From: Lepisosteus oculatus
Taxonomy: Eukaryota; Chordata; Actinopteri; Semionotiformes; Lepisosteidae
DNA: 64,000 nucleotides
Reading direction: 5' to 3'
Assembly: GCF_040954835.1 (NCBI RefSeq)
Contig: NC_090703.1
Coordinates: 12,891,001-12,955,000 of the forward strand
Within the stretch, counting starts at the first letter, position 1. Each line of letters starts with the position of its first letter. The notes below the pieces were generated by a model, which was not told where the DNA came from, did no database searches, and saw only the letters and a program-made list of their open reading frames with translations. This document shows positions 1-15,700 of this stretch, piece by piece. Both the position numbers and the translations under genes were made by a program.

Positions 1-771
1 AAGTTAATTAGCAACAATGTGAAGAGCGCAGCACACAAGATAAATGGTCAGTACTGAACGGGCTTGTTGCCCATTCAGAACGCTGCAGGAGTGCATTACA
101 TGGTGCATTGTGTGGTTTTGAAGATGTTGCTCATATTTTATTGCAACATGTTTTAATTAGACATGTACAGTATAGGGGCTGGGAGAGGAGAAAATAAGAT
201 TAATGATTTTTCTTCATTGTTGTTTTGTGTTAACTGGCCTGTCTTTGTTTTGTTCAAAATTCTTGGCACCTTTCCTATTAACTTCAGTGCTGTCTTCTAC
301 CTGGAGCAGCTAGGGACACATTTCATTTAGAAATCACTCAAAACAGTTCTTTAGTAATGTAAAGACTAGTCTGGATCAACAGGATTTGCACGTAAAGTAA
401 ATGGGTCACGGGTTACATTTCATGTTAGTTACCATCCACTGACCTTCAAATCGGTCATTGCCATCACTCCCAGGCTTCAACAGGAAATACCCCACCCTCT
501 CCACAGGTATGCCCAACCCTTGTGCACTGAGTAACGGCATGTCGACGTCTCCAGCTTTTATTTTTATGTACAAATGTTTTTCCCCATTAGTATTATTATT
601 TTTGGAGTTCTTTTCTATTCACTATATTCACAGTATGTAGTTCACTCACTTACTAAAGTAAGAAATCATCAATAAAATAGCAATAATTCCCCATCACAGA
701 ACTAGAAAGGATGTAAAATGCAATGTCCTATGAACACATTTCTGTATTTCCTTTCCATGGCAAATCCCTAC
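1..771 (-). other. SOS2 intron 4 (partial)
   Basis: This is intronic sequence downstream of the GTAGGG donor at 771-766. I looked for the next SOS2 exon, which should begin with a VLMDMF-like segment, and did not see it, so it lies outside the window. There are no repeats I can name here. Confidence 0.6.
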
Positions 772-3700
772 CTTATCCGCACACATGGACACCCTGATAT
801 CCTGCTGGCTGATCTCGTAGTGCCGAATGTTGCCCACGTAGTTCCCTGACAACTTCAGGATGTCAGCTGATATATACTCCAGCACAGCCACAATGTATAG
901 GGACACATGATAGTCGATCTTGTAACCAAGGACCTCCTGGAAAACATGCCAACCCACACATGAAAAGACAGCTGGCCTATCACAAAGTCTCAAAGGGCAC
1001 AAAATCATCAACAGTACGTATTGGAGCTTGAAGCGAATCACAGCAAACCCCAGACCCAGGTGTGCTTCACAAGGAGGCACTGACCAGTGGCTGCACCACA
1101 GACCCACGCTGCCCTGGGGACATACCTTCAGCAGGGGGTGGATTTTGTCCACGGGCAGCAGCAAGGGGTTCCTCCTCTTGCGTTTCTCAATGGCCGACTG
1201 GGCATCAGCGATGGCCCACTTGTCAATGGGGTGGGGGAACGTCTTCTGAACACGCTCCTGAAGGGAACACAGAACGCGGATACAAAACCTTCCTTCCATT
1301 CCAACTTATAAACGCGGAAGAATGGGTCTGCCGTGACAGGCATTTAAACAGTGCAGCTGAGAAGGCAAAGGTCAGCACAGACCTGGCTCTCCCAAGAGGC
1401 TATTAACCAATACTGGGAAGTCAGTACTTGGCTAACCGACTTAATTACAACAGAGACATTGCAAACAGACTGCTTTCCCAAATGAAAAAAAACAAGGAAA
1501 AAAGTGCAGGTATGAAACTAAATGTGGGGATGTGAGGGAAAAAGCCATGAGTGTGACTGCTCAATTGACAATTAAAAAATAAAAATAATGCAAACTGTAA
1601 CAATTAAGCAAGAAAACCAAGATCATAGCAATTTAAAAACAGTCAAAGATTATTTCACACTATCTCTGCAATTACTGTATAAAAATAAAGGTACTCGATT
1701 CATTTAGGTTTTATAAGCCTCTTAAAAGACATGCACATGCACTGCAAAATTGTGAAATTAACTAAATAAAATAGAGTATGAAGTTTGTTTATATTTTTTC
1801 TGTACACAAAATATAATAACATGTTCACCTTTTAAAGCTAATTATTTTAAAACAACTTTGACATTTAATGGTTGACTCAGTTTGACTACCAGTAACAGAG
1901 CTTCCCCATTTAATGTGATACCTGCCAACTAATTAGCTGCGTGTGTAGATTAACAAATTAAAGAGGCCTTGAATTGCTTAATTTATAGTGAAACTGATGG
2001 AACCTTTTAGCCTCTGAGTAAAAAAAAAAGGAGGGTAGGTTTCAAAGTAGCAAAGTGTTAAGTTGGATTCAGTATTCACAATGTGGATAGTTAGGTTAAA
2101 ATAAACAAAAAGCTGGTGCTTTATTGTAATTGTCTGGTGAACAAAATGAAACAAGTACCAGGCCTGAAAAGCATGAAAATAACCAGGCAACTGGAATTCC
2201 GGTGCAGTAATGTCTACACCGCAGGCAAGCGGCAGGAACTCTGGCCAAGCCAGCTGAGGGCACATGCTCCCTGCTCTTCTGAAGCTGCCAGTCAAGGTAC
2301 CTCCACATCTTGGACAGTGCGAGGCTGGGCTACACACAGCATGTTCAGCAGCTGCAGAATGAGCTCCTCGATGTATTGAAGCGCGTCCTCTTTGGCCGAC
2401 AGATTAGGATGAACCTGGAGCTGCACCTAGCAGAGGAGAATGACATACAGTACATGTCAGGGCGTGCCGTCTTCACAGCCTGAAAACGAAACATTTCTCT
2501 CTTTGCCGTCAGAAGGTTTTGGGAGCCGCTGAGGGAAACGGAGACTGCTAGTAACAGCTAATCTCTTATAAGTCATGGGAACAGATACAAACAAGAGAAG
2601 ACCAATCAACTCATCTAGCCTGTTTGATCACTAGTAGCTGATTGAGCTGAGGATCTTTCAGCCATTTTTTTTTGTGTTAGCTTTACAGTACAGAAAGAAT
2701 AAAGTAAAGGACAGCAAGATCTACACCTGCTCTAAACTGTGAAAATGGCCTTTTCAGAGCAAGGTGTTAAATGCATAAGTGTCGTGTGTTTCTTCAGCAA
2801 GATTCGCAACGAGCTTTGACCCCGAGTGATTGAAGAAAAGTCAGGTTTGATTACAAAACAAATTATTTCACAGTTGAAAGAAAAAACACCATCCCCCTAC
2901 TTCAGCTCTTTGTCATAGCCTTTTTTTAAAGCATGACGCTTTGCCAAGGGGTTATTTTCATGCGTTTCTATTTTGTCATCGCTGGCACTCTCATTCGATT
3001 CCCTTGCATTACGCACCGCGTAAAAATAGAAGTCTGATTTTTCAGCAGAAAGTGAAAGGAGATGGCTCTAATTAGTCTGTCTCCTTGGCTGGAATGCAGT
3101 CTGGCGAGATGCTATTGTGGGGCTGGTCCTGCACGAGCTACAGAAAGGACTGCTGACGGCAGCCCGGGGAACAATGCCCGACGGTTTGCGTGGCTGCGCT
3201 GGAGTAACCCCGGCTGCAGAGCGAGGCCCGTCCCTGCTGCTGCTGCTGCTGAAAACACATCGCCTCCGTGCTGTGGAATGTGTGAAGAGCGTCGAAGGTC
3301 AGCTGGACTACGCATGAAAGCCTTCGCTGCCTTGAGGCTTGATGCCTCACTCTCCTGTGGCCACCCGACAGACCTGAGCGACTCCACGTGTCGGGAAACT
3401 AGGGGCCTAAGGGTGCAGAACTCGGGTTACGGAGCTCAGCCTTATTTCCGCAGGGCAGTCCAGTCCATTGTGAGAGCCAGACTCTTCTCTTATAACTCTT
3501 AACTCTCTCTCTTTCTCGAATAAAAAGAAGAAAGGAAGAAGAAGAGGAGGAGGAAATTAGTGCATTTAAAGAAGGCACCACAGCAGAAATGTTCCATTTC
3601 TTTTCTTTACCTTTCAGCATGGAATGAACCCTTACCTGTTCCATATTGCATTACTGCAGATTAATTATTTCTTTGGCATGTTGCTAATCTCTTACTTAGG

Positions 3701-6700
3701 CCTGAATAATTGAATGTGGAATGTTATTACCCTCTGCAGCTGAAATGTGACGAAAATGTTTTAAAAGAAAATTGTCGTATCACCATGTAAAGCAAAACTA
3801 AAGACTAGTGGCCCATCACCCCTCCCTATATTAGCCAAAGTGGGACTGTCATACTTCGCAGAGAAGTCACATTTCAGGTAACAAGCAGCTTTTCAAACCG
3901 CTCTGTGTTCCAGAGAAGAAAAGAACAAAATGCTGCATAGCATAACAGTACAGAAGATATTACAGGGGTTCTTTTTTAGATGTAATACTTTGAGTCTAAT
4001 TATTTACTCTTGTTTTAAGTCAGTCCTTGCTGCCTGAGCTCTCAACTACACCCAGAGAGAAAAGAACTGAAGCAGGACCCAGAACGGCACCAGATAACCC
4101 GGTTGTCTTCATTTCCATTAACACCAACGGCTCCTCTGTGGAGAGATTCCAACTGCCCAGTGCTGCACCACTGAGTATATTTTAATTCCCTCTGTTAGTT
4201 TTAGTTTTTAAACTTTATTATGTGCTCATCTGCAATGAATAGGGTGTAAAACCCACGTTGACATTACTGACCGATATGGCAAAGGACCTGACATTCCTGT
4301 GAAGTCGGCCTTTTAACCTACAGTCCATCACCCAGGAAGCACTGGCCAGGTGACTGCAGGGACATGGAAACAAATTCTTCCAATAAACAACGGCACATCC
4401 CTGGACAGCGAACAAGACTGAGTGCCATAATGTGGTGCGCTCAAGTGGGAATTTCTTCATCTTAACAGGCTGAAACTGCAGGTTTAAAACCAAGGCAGAC
4501 CTTTAAAATGAATTAAAAAATAACAATTCTCAGGTTATGAGATTTCACCTAAACGATCACATGAGAATAATAGGGGGCTATAGCGATGATTCTGGCTACT
4601 GTTCCTTTGTATTCTTATTACGCACAGCTTGAAGAGCTCTAACCACACACATGCACAGAACCCATTGCGAGTCTAGCAAAATAAAGACCTCAGTGCACAT
4701 CTATGAGGTGTGACAAGTACAGTTATACATTGAGGAGGAGATCCATTGTTCAGCTCTAAAGAGGAACTCTCTCTGCTCATATGTGCCAAGGACATCTAGT
4801 CACGTCAATTCAAAGAACATGCTGTGGCTTTTTAGTTCACTCATGAGTATGCGTACATTCAGCTGCGTACTGGCTCGGTAACTCCGTTCCATTTGATAAC
4901 GCGTACAGATCCTGAACCAAATGGCAAAAAGCAAGACTGAAAAGAAGGCAGGGAGCAAAGCTGAATGCGGTTCGTTACAAACACAAAGTTATCAAGCAAA
5001 TAAAAACGACTGAACTGAAACAGTTTTTATAAACTCTTATCTAAAAAGGACTGCTGAAACAATCTGACAGCAAGAGAGAAAAAGCCGCGCTCCATCTCCT
5101 TGACGTTATTTAAATCCCCAAGACTCTCTCCTGCTCCAGTCATGGTAAAAGCAACCCGTCAGGGATCAATAGGTACAGTACTGCAAAATCACAGTTCACA
5201 TATGATCACCAGTCTCCTGGATACTATTAATATTTCTTTTTCCCTTCTAAACATTCTACTCTATTATCTTAATGCAAAACTCTATCTGCTAGTGGAAGCT
5301 TATCACATTAAAAGGACAGATCCATTCTTAATTTGCTATTAGCTTTCATCAGGATACAGCGTGGAAAGATGGACTGGGTGGGGGTGGGGGTGGGGTGAGG
5401 GGGGAGTCAACAGGGGCTGCAGGCTTCAGCTCGCCATTAGGAAGGAGAGAGGGAGGATGGAGAGGGGGCCCAACCAGCCGGAGGACAAGGGTCAAAGCAG
5501 GGCTGCCACTCCCACCTCCCCCACTGGGTGTCTACAGTTACTGTACATTAAGAAATGAGAGCCATCACAGAGGGGGCTACCCACAGTCCCAGCATTTCCC
5601 ACAGGAGACGCAACAGCTTGCCATTATCAACGTTTTCTACCGACAATGAAGGACCGGGGGTTTCGTTCACTGTGAAGTACAGATCATTGAAACACTATCT
5701 CCCCATCTACAAATGCGCTACTAAAATGAAAGCCTGCAAGCATGTATATGATGCTATTACACATATATGCAAAACAAAAAATATCTAATCGGGAAATAAA
5801 GTGAGTTAACTGAGTGCAGTTTACACTTAATGCCTGCAAGTGTAACTGAATGGTAGAATAAACATTTGGCTGAAAGACAAAAGAGTCCATTCACCACACA
5901 TCTGCTTGAAGGGTGGACTGAATTCCTCCTAAATTGCTTATCTATACTTTAGTTACCTAAGATTTCTGTTAGGAAATGTAGTATGCTTGTTCAAGACACA
6001 CCAAGTGTGTGATCGCTGTCCTGCCACGCAGATTTAGTCATATGTTTATCCCATGCAGGGGGAAGTAAGTTAGATTCAACAAAGGCTGTAACCAAAATAC
6101 AATTTTGTGCCTCTTTGCAGAGAAAAAGGTCAGATTTGTAAGATCAGAGCTAGCGAAAGGCAAGGTAAAGGGATAATTTGTAAACACACTAATGGAAGGT
6201 TTATATCAGTAGCACAGAACCTGAAATCTTTTTTTCTCCTGTCAATGAAGAGGATTTCGGTGGCTTCGTTTTTGCCCGTCCGAGGCAATTTGATGAGAAG
6301 GTCATTTTGGAAGAAGGTAGTATTAGGAGGCAGAAGTGGGTAATATTGCAGTATAAAGGGCTGAAAGCGATCACGTGGGAGCCTGCACGCCTGGTTGGAC
6401 AGGGCGGAGCTCAGTGTGGCAAGCCCATTACAGCTCAGTGAATTCCAGGAGTGCTGAGGAGAAACCAATGGCTCAGGTTTCGGGTAATGTGGCCATATGG
6501 GGGGCCTCCCTCCCCTAGCAAGGCTGTGTTTCACAGCATTGCATCAGTGAGCCATTAGGACCAAGCAGCCAAGGGAATTCTTACTAAGAGGCACTCATAA
6601 CCTAGACACATTCTTGCTGAAATCATTAAAGGCAAACAGAAAAGGCCAAGACACCAAGCTCTTTTCAAATGCATGGCATGTACAGTATTTCTTCTGCTTT

Positions 6701-9700
6701 ACTTCTTCAGGGAGTTCATCATTGTCCTAATTGGTCTCTTAAAAACAAACCAGACCAGCGCAGTTTGGGCCTCTGTCTCGCAGTCTAACTCGACTCCACT
6801 GCAGGACCAGAAGGAACCCCAGCTACGAGAGTCAACCCGAGGATAAAAGAGCTCATTACCAGGCAAACCTTCTCTCTTCCCCTCCACCAAGGGAACACGC
6901 GGGTCAGGTGTGGAGGAAGTGGGAAAGAGGAAAGTCGCCTGTGTAGTGCTTGATTGTGATGAGTAAAAGCACATCCTGTACCATTAACCAAAAGAACACA
7001 CCAAGAAAAGGCTGCTATGAAACAGTGCAACTCCCAGAATGAAAAGGCCATGAGAGGAAAAGCCTGCAAGCATGTCTGCCCTGCCTTCATTTTGCCCAAT
7101 AATTCAGTAAACCCTTCTATTACCTGAGCCAAACACAGAACAGAGAGGTGCCTTGGTATCCCTCAAATCTAAGAACACTACCGTATAACCCTAATGGGAC
7201 ACTTATAATAATCAACCTTGCCTTGTTACAATTGCTAGTAATGTTAATTCGACAGCTGTTTTTGACACCATGCCTTGGTTAATCCCATGCTGACTGGCTA
7301 CATACTGTAAGGTGTAAGGTTTGCTGGTTTGCTTGGATTTAGACTAGGTAGGCCATTGCAAAGTCAAAGAGTGAGGGTGTTACCCCAGTGTCTTTTACCA
7401 ATCAAGGCCTCCTAACAACCCCCATCTATGAATTTGCTTCACCCCTCTGTCCCTTCTTCCCCCTCCCCACCGATAGCTGGTGGGTGCTGGGCGTACTCAA
7501 ATCATCCAGGGGGCCACACCTTGGTGGGAGCAGCTCGATGGGGTGTTTCTTCCGTAAGGCATAACTGGAGGGCTAGTAAACGAAGCCCTCGCGGGGGTTT
7601 TACAGCAAACAAAAAAAAGTCATGAAACTGGTCATGTTCGTCAAAGAAAGATCCATCTGAAATGACTACCGTTTTCCCAAAAGAAGTGGACAACCCGCAG
7701 GCAGTCAGCGTACCTGCTAGATGTCCATTATGTACAGGAATGCTGGCCTTCTCGGGGAAGGTGCTGTGGTAGACAATACTGTGATTTATTTGTGAGAGAC
7801 ATCAGCTCCACCTGCTGAACCAGTGCCCAGTGGGCCACCACCTTTATGATTTCAGTCACTTGTCACCTCGGTGCAAGCCTGAGTCCTCGTCACAAAACTG
7901 CTGTTCTCGTCAAATAACTTTCACATTCATTCTGATGGGCAATGCACAGGGCATCCAATGCAGATTTTGTCTAGCTCACAGAAGGTGATGTTATATGTTA
8001 TTTGTTCATAATGCCCTCACTTTCCAGTCCTCGATTGAGGCAAACAAATGACCCGTGAATATAAAATGCTTTAAATTGCTCGCAAATTTTATAATTAAAG
8101 CTCTTAGGAAATACAGTGATTCTTAATCATGTTAAGTAGCTTGTAAAGGAAAAACAGGAAAATGTAAGAATTTTACATTTAACACAAGTACCTCCAGTTT
8201 ATCAATTGGTCTTGTTACCCACAGAACACATTAAGATGAAATCCAATCTATTGGCTATTTCAACACTTAGTGAAGTCAGCTGTAACAGCACACTATAAGA
8301 ATGTACAGTTATTATTAACAGCAGTAAATCAAAGTGCCTCAGTGTTGCTATGGCACACAATATGCCAAGCGCTACAGATCAAAAATAGAATGCAGTCCAG
8401 ACATCTCCACACAGCCGTTCGGCACTTAGTGCTGTGAAATGTCGTGATGGATATTTAAAATGTGCACGCATTCCATGAAAATCAGGTAGAGCAGTTGCTA
8501 TACAAACGTCCACCACAAGCTGGGCTAATAGATTTAATTTCAACGGAAATCATAATGCTGACCACTAGCAAGCTAGCAAGGCTGCTGAGAATTACAAAAA
8601 GTTGAAACACATGACAAGAAACGTGCAGTCAAGACCGCTTGTTTATATATATGCGACTACAGAAGGCTCCTTCTTTGTACTTCTATCTTATTACTTCTTC
8701 TTCATGCGAGAATAATATCAGTGCCTCCCCGGGTGGCTCCTGTGGGAAACGTGCTTGCCTGACCTCAGGATGAGCTCTATGACCCGGATGCCGTGGGCTC
8801 GAACCCAGGTCCTTGACCTACACTGCAACGCCTGGGCCCGTGCAGGCGTGTGTTGGCATCGCTGATAGATGCGCATGCAGGTGGATGCTGCACATTGGTG
8901 GTGGTGGAGGAGTGTCCCCATTACCTGTAAAGCGCTTTGCATGGAGTGTCCAGAAAAGCGCTATATAAGTGTAAGCAATTATTATTATTATTATTATCTC
9001 CTCCAATCAGTGCTGATCCTCTGGTACAGGGGTGTGGTGCTGGTCATGTGAGTCCAAGGTGGGCGGGCAGAAGGAGCCTCTCTGTACTTCCTCATTCTCC
9101 TGTGTGCGCTCACGATGTTCGCATCTGGGAGATGTGAATCATACACAATAGGCAATTCTGATCTTTCAGCACGTACAGTATAATGTCTGCTTGTAGTGTG
9201 CCCAGGAATTCCTGCCATAGCATTAGACTTCTGTTAGCAAGAGGGAGGAGACAGCAGAAGCACACTGTTTAAGTAATCATTTTTTCACACATTACTTGTG
9301 TTAACACCGCCCCGGGTTATTAGTCGTACAGAAGCAGATTGTAATTATGGCATCTTGACAAAGTAAAAGGCAGGTTTAGTATATAATGAGATTTTAACTC
9401 GTCCTATGCTGGGACAGTTTTCTCTAACTGCTACTCTCCTGGCCTGGAAGGAGATCTGAATACAGGAATGTGTGATAAACAACAGTACATAGAAGACAGG
9501 ACAAAACAGGAACACTGGCATCTTACTGTGAGGGACAAGAGAGGCCATGGTAATTTCAGGACAGAGTTCCACTTTACCACAATTAGGACCTAGAAACCTT
9601 CAGATAGTACTGATGTTAAATGATGTAAAGCACTGGACCTAGTAATAGACATTGATACAATATTGTAGGGTTTTACATTGAATATCACATGCTCAAATTC

Positions 9701-12700
9701 AGATATATAATTGTTCAAAGACATGACAATACATAGCACAAATGCATTCCAAAAAACTAAATTAAATTTGGAAAATATGAATCCACTTGTCTTGGTCATG
9801 TTTACCATCTTTGGAAAACCAGATCCTTTGTTATGGAAGAACGCATATTTAAACTGTTTCCTTCCAAAATGTGTCCATTGAATTTAACTAGACATACTGT
9901 AACTGCCAGGTTTATTGAAAAAGCACTTCTTTGTGGTTAAGCTTCAAGCCAGCTAGATTACACTGTGATAACTGATTGTCTGGATTTAACAGGTGTGGCA
10001 GGTTGGGAGAAACAGCTTCTTAATTTAATTTATGACTCTTCCTTCTGAATGTATTTGTAATAGTTTCCTAATTATGCTGAGGTGATTTTCACCCAGTGTC
10101 AAGTTGCTAGCAGCCAGGAATCTAAAGGCCATCCACAACTTCACAGTCTTCATTTAACCACACTAAAGAAAAACCTTGTAAAGTATTAAATAAGCTTTAC
10201 AAGTCCACTGTATCTGGAATTCTACAGTATATCCTATAAACCAGTTCAGGAGCTCAGACACCCAAAAACATAAAGGGACCACACACTTTTCTAATTTACT
10301 TTTTACTATTTATCTGGTAAAGAAATAAAAACCATATGGTTACTTATTTTAGTTCAAAAAAAGGACCCAGCACCTTCCTTCCTGCTCAAGTCTGGGCCTG
10401 GTCAGTACTAGGATGGGAGACCAGTGTTGGTAGACCAGTAGGTGGTGCTCTTCCCTCTGGAGCACAATTCCATCAAAAAAAACAATTCCCAGCAGGGTGC
10501 TGTGGAACGTGTCAACTTTTATACCAACCATTAAACTGAGATCCCGACTACTTTGTTATTAAAGTTCCTATAGCACTTTTCAAACCAGTGTTAACGTTGG
10601 TTATCCTGGCACAGGCTCGTAAACGTCCAATAGTTACCCCTTAATTCAATTGAAGAAGCAATCTTGCACTTCTCTGCCTGATCAGCTGTGTAGTGGGACT
10701 GCTGGTGCAAAACGGCGCCCCCAGATTTTGTCCACATAAGCCTATATGTTAAGTGCTTTTCATATTTACCAGCTTTTCAAAAAAGACTATATGAACACAG
10801 GGAATTATTATAATTATGACGTCTTGCTTCTTCCCTTCCAGCTACGGCTGCAGGGGGAAGCTCGGGCTCTAGGTGTATTAAGAAGAGAGATGCTTCAAAC
10901 GCCCTTTCCATTACTCCACTTCTGCAATGTGAAAGAAGCGCATGACGCCAAGAAAAAAAGGTGATGAGAGGAAGATCAAACGCAACCCGAGAGCGTACAA
11001 GACGGGTCGCCCCCGAAAGGCGTGAGTAATTACACACCTGTCGGCATAATGAGCCTCACTAGCACATAACCTCTGGGGAGGCAGGAGCTGACAGGCTCTT
11101 CCCACTGGTTCAGGGCACCCAGGCTAGTCTGCCGGCGGAGCTCGTTTCCTTACGGGAGCGCGGCAAAGTAAAACAGACACACACCGACTTGAACCACGCG
11201 TACAGAAACAGCTCGTGACTCACGGGTTCAACTTAAAATCCGTCCCTTGCAGAAGCACGATGCTGACAAACATCTGTTTTTTTTTTTTCAGAAGTGATTA
11301 AGATACATTCTGTGCCAAAGGACAGGATTTGTAGAGGGACTGCACACTACAGGGTGCTTTGGGGCCAACAAATATTAAAGATGTGACTTTAAACAAGGAG
11401 TGATCACTGCAGCTTTTACTTTTATGGTCACAGAAGTGACATGATTTGTGAGGACATCTGGGAAAATTAACTTTTTGTAACTTATCTTGACATTGACCTA
11501 CTTCAGGCAACAATGAAACAGGGAACGTTCAGATCACTGCATGGCTTGTGCTACACTGTGTTCCTGACAGGGCTGGTGCTTTCACCCCAGATCATTGCAT
11601 TTTCAAAGCAATTAATCCAAACAGATCCCGCCCAAAAAAAAAGATTCAAAAAACAACATTCAAGTGTTGTGACATGAGTAAGGAACTTCAACACACTGGG
11701 GGGACAAAACTCCCCCCTTTTAAAGGAAATCAGGCATAGCTGACTAATGAATGCAACCACCCGAAGAACAACACTAAAAAACCAGAAAGGACTCGCATAT
11801 AGGAACCTACAATATGCAGAACATTTAGTTGTACTAGGATGAATACTTACTACAGTTTCATGTAGTAGGTCAGAATTGAGAGGCAGCCATTCAGCCCATT
11901 CACAATCTACATATCGACCAAATAAGTATAAATGTATTAATTTACCATGGTAAAATTTCATTAAGGTAGCACCACACAATAGCACAATAGAGCTCAGCAC
12001 AAAGTCATAATCATCCATCTGTGTCTTTAATCCACTATACAAGAACAGGGGTGAAGACTGAAGTAGGATTATCCAGTCTAAAGGTTTGGCCAACTCTTGA
12101 GATAGTTAAAACAGTCAGGGCTCTTGGAATCCTAGGAACACCAGTATACAGTATATTTCACTCAGCTACTGGGGACTTCATCTAGGTTCACTGAAATGCT
12201 CTCATGCAGAATAAAGAATGCTATCAGAGGGGCTAAATTTGAGGCAGCAATGACAAATTAGGAAGCCACCGGACGTTCAAGGCCTGAGTTTCGAGTGTTA
12301 CAAAAATACTTCTGCCCTAATATGTAGCTCACATATGGCAAATGGCAGAAAACAACTATAAAGAATCCAGTATCAAAATTACAGTATGTTCAATGTGGCA
12401 GGGTTGCTATTGATTTTAAGCCTCAGAAAAAGGAAAACTTAAAAGCATGAGAAAAAGGCAAACCAAAGCATTATGCCTGTATCTATGGAGTTCCCCAGAG
12501 ACAGAAGCTGGCTAAGTATTTTCTTATGATCTACAACCGAGACATACACGATGATGTCCTCCTAGGCTAGAGGCTGTGATTACTGTTATTATGGTTCCAA
12601 CGCCTTTTTTTAAACATAGATTATCTCTGAGCATGCATTAGACACAATCTTGGTACACTTTTGTTTCAAATAAACATTCCCTAAAAATGATTTTGCTGCG

Positions 12701-15700
12701 CAGAATAAGCATTACTCAATACCATCCTGTTGACATGCAACTGCAGCGGTTATGCAATAGGCTTGACTAATGTACAGTAGCCTCATATGTTTTACATGTC
12801 ATTACAGTACAACATTTTCAAAGTTATTTGGTAAAGACTGTCAATCTTTCATGCTAACTTTTTTTAAAAGTTGCATCTGACTGCAGTACAGCACAGAAGT
12901 ATTTAAATGGAGCAAAGCATTATCAGAGTGTAGCACCGCAGTGATTAGTACTGGTGACTGGCAAAGCTGGGGTCCTGGGTTCAATTCCGGACCTAGGGTG
13001 CTATCTGTGTGGAGTTTGTATGTTCTCCCTGTGTTACTGTGGGTTTTCTCCGGGTGCTCTGGTTTCCTCCCACAGCCCCAAAACATACTGGTCGCTGAAT
13101 TGGCTCTAGGGAAAATTTGGTGTGTGTGTGTGTGATGGACTGGAGCCCTCCCAGGAAGTACCTGGCCTTGTGCCTTTTATCAGACAGGATAGGGTCTGGC
13201 TCCCCTGTACTGGAAGAAGCAGTCAAATGAGGAATTAGGAATTGTAAAATTACGAATAGTTACAGTATGTCCACTGCACTACATTGGGTTCAGATTAATT
13301 TAACACTTCTGAAAGCTTTCTGATTGTATTTGGCTGGCAACTCACACTTTCATTCAGCCTTTGAAGGTGACAGCTCTGAAGTAGCTGAAACAACATGGAC
13401 CTGTGAGAATGAATGAGCTGAAAGGATGGGAGTTGGCAGAGGTGTGATTAGCAAGGCTCACCGTGACGAACGGGGATCAACGCAATCTTAAAACTGTGTG
13501 AAAAGTGTTTGCCAATGCAATTGAACCCACTTCCTCAAACACAGACATATGCAATTTTCAGATTGCAGAGTCCAGAGTGCAAAACACACACAGAAGTGTC
13601 TGAGTGAAGTTGAACTAAATAGAAGAAAGGAAAAATGTTTGCATTCTGACTTATCGTAACACCCTCACACACAATTTCTCTCTGCATCACTTCAGAAAGG
13701 GACACTGTTTACCAAAACAAATGATGCAGTGTGATGAACTGCTGGAATGCAGGAAGCAACTTTTTGAAAAACACTGACATAGGGTTGTACAGCAGTGTAA
13801 TCTGGACTCATCAACCCATGGTCATTTGAACCCAAAGAGAAATAGATAGACACTTTATTGATCCCATGAGGGAAATTGCAGTGCAACAGCAGCTTAACAC
13901 AGACAACACCTCTGCCAACTGCCAGGCAGCCCTTGTAATTTTGTTCTCTGACCAGGGAATATACAGCAATACTCCAGGTCCTGTGCTCTTCTGGAACTGA
14001 GCAGGAAAATTCTACTCCCTCAATTTCATGGAACCTAATGACTTCATAGATTCAAGTTCCATCTGAAACATTTACAGCCTGCAGCTGGACAAAGTTCTAA
14101 GAGCTACTGTCTTATAATTCCTGGGCTATATTAGTAAAATAAAGACCTTAAGAAATGTTTAGTTATTTCATAGAACCCCTTGTAGACTGAACAGTTGTAT
14201 TATGGTCACAATCGTACACAAAGGTTGAAATTAAGTTTCTTAATTTCTTACCAGTTGGGGCCATATCCACACCAAAATGGGTACAAATACACTGAAGCAT
14301 TGTGCTGAGAGAGAGCACTTGCAAGTCTGAACATGCAAAAGAATAACAAAAGCACAGAACATCAAACAGTAGACCAGCAAAACAACACTTTGAATCAGAG
14401 CGACTCAAATGTGCCACTAGAGACTCAGTGAATCACCATAGCTTTGTTCAAACGGCCTTCTTAAAAGTTGATATAAAGATTTCAAAAAGCATCAAATGCA
14501 CCACTACATAATTCCATAACAACTCAACCATCTCATTTGGCTAGAAACAAATCTAGAAAAGGGTTTATGAATTGACCAAGTTCAGCAATGCTAGTTATTT
14601 TTATTTAAAAAAAACCCTTGAGATGTGGTCTGACAAAGGTCAGCCTAAAGTTTAACATCTGCTTTGATGGATAATGAATAAAGCTTTCAAAACAAAATAA
14701 ACCGGGATCACCTACAGTAACTCACTTTTGGCAAGGGTGAGTTTTTGACAGTACCTTGACCTGGTCAGATCTCTGACACTAAGCAAGGCTGGACCTTCCT
14801 GGTACTGGGATGGGAGACCCCAGAGGAAATCTAGATTGCACTTGTAAGCAGGGACCCGCCCTGATTGATCCTAGGCCTAGCCAAAAAAATCAGTCTAAAG
14901 TAATTTAAGTAATTTAAGATTTTTTTTAGAGCTATCTAGCGCTAGGTTATTGTTTGATTAGCCAACATGGCAAAACAAATGCTCATATCTACAGTTTTTC
15001 AAAAAGCCGCCTGTAGATGAGCAGACCAGTCCTGAAACGAATAAGACACACGAGATGCTACAGACATCTTGGGTTTATAAGGAGTACAGCCTGGCTTCCA
15101 GAATACAAGTGTTTCTGGAATGCAAGCGGCAGTGCACCCGTTTACTTGTAGCAGCTCAATACATGCTCGACCTGTAGGAGTTCAGCACGAAGAGGTTCTA
15201 AAATTTCCTGTAAAGAAATTACAAGTTTTGGAATGCATGAATAACATTAAGATAATATTGACGGTTAGATTCGAGTGTGCATTTTACAGATAACTATTCA
15301 GATCGCCTCTAAATGCCCTGCAGTATTTTTAAGTGAACGACGTTTACAGAGCTAAAATACATCCAAAGAATGTATTTGACGCTTTTATTAGCAGACCATT
15401 CTTGCAATTAAAGGTACGATGAATTGGTTAGCACTGTAATGCGACTATAACAATTCAGTGTTAAGTCTTGGGGGAAGTCACGAATTTCCAAATTAGGTGT
15501 CTTTTGGCATCGAAAATATTCTACTAATTTCGTGTGTTTCATACAAGTTTAAAAGCATCATGAAGGATCAAACAAGATCTTCAGAACTTAATATTTTAAT
15601 ACCTTCGCAGTTTTTATTCTCATGGCGCCTCACTCGATATTACCCTTGGGGCGATGCATTTACTCCAAACCCAGACGTGCGTGCACGTTCGTCTGGTATG

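Noticed and set aside
3062..3502. 146-codon open frame in the GC-rich patch
   Set aside because: Overlapping open frames exist on both strands, as expected of stop-poor GC-rich DNA. No domain is recognisable.
11551..12093. 180-codon open frame on the minus strand in SOS2 intron 1
   Set aside because: It shows no recognisable domain or splice-site context. Its composition is that of AT-rich intron read through.
14747..14850. Functional 5S rRNA gene
   Set aside because: Only the central control region is recognisable; the terminal stem and T-run terminator are missing. The other 5S-like pieces are SINE heads for the same reason.
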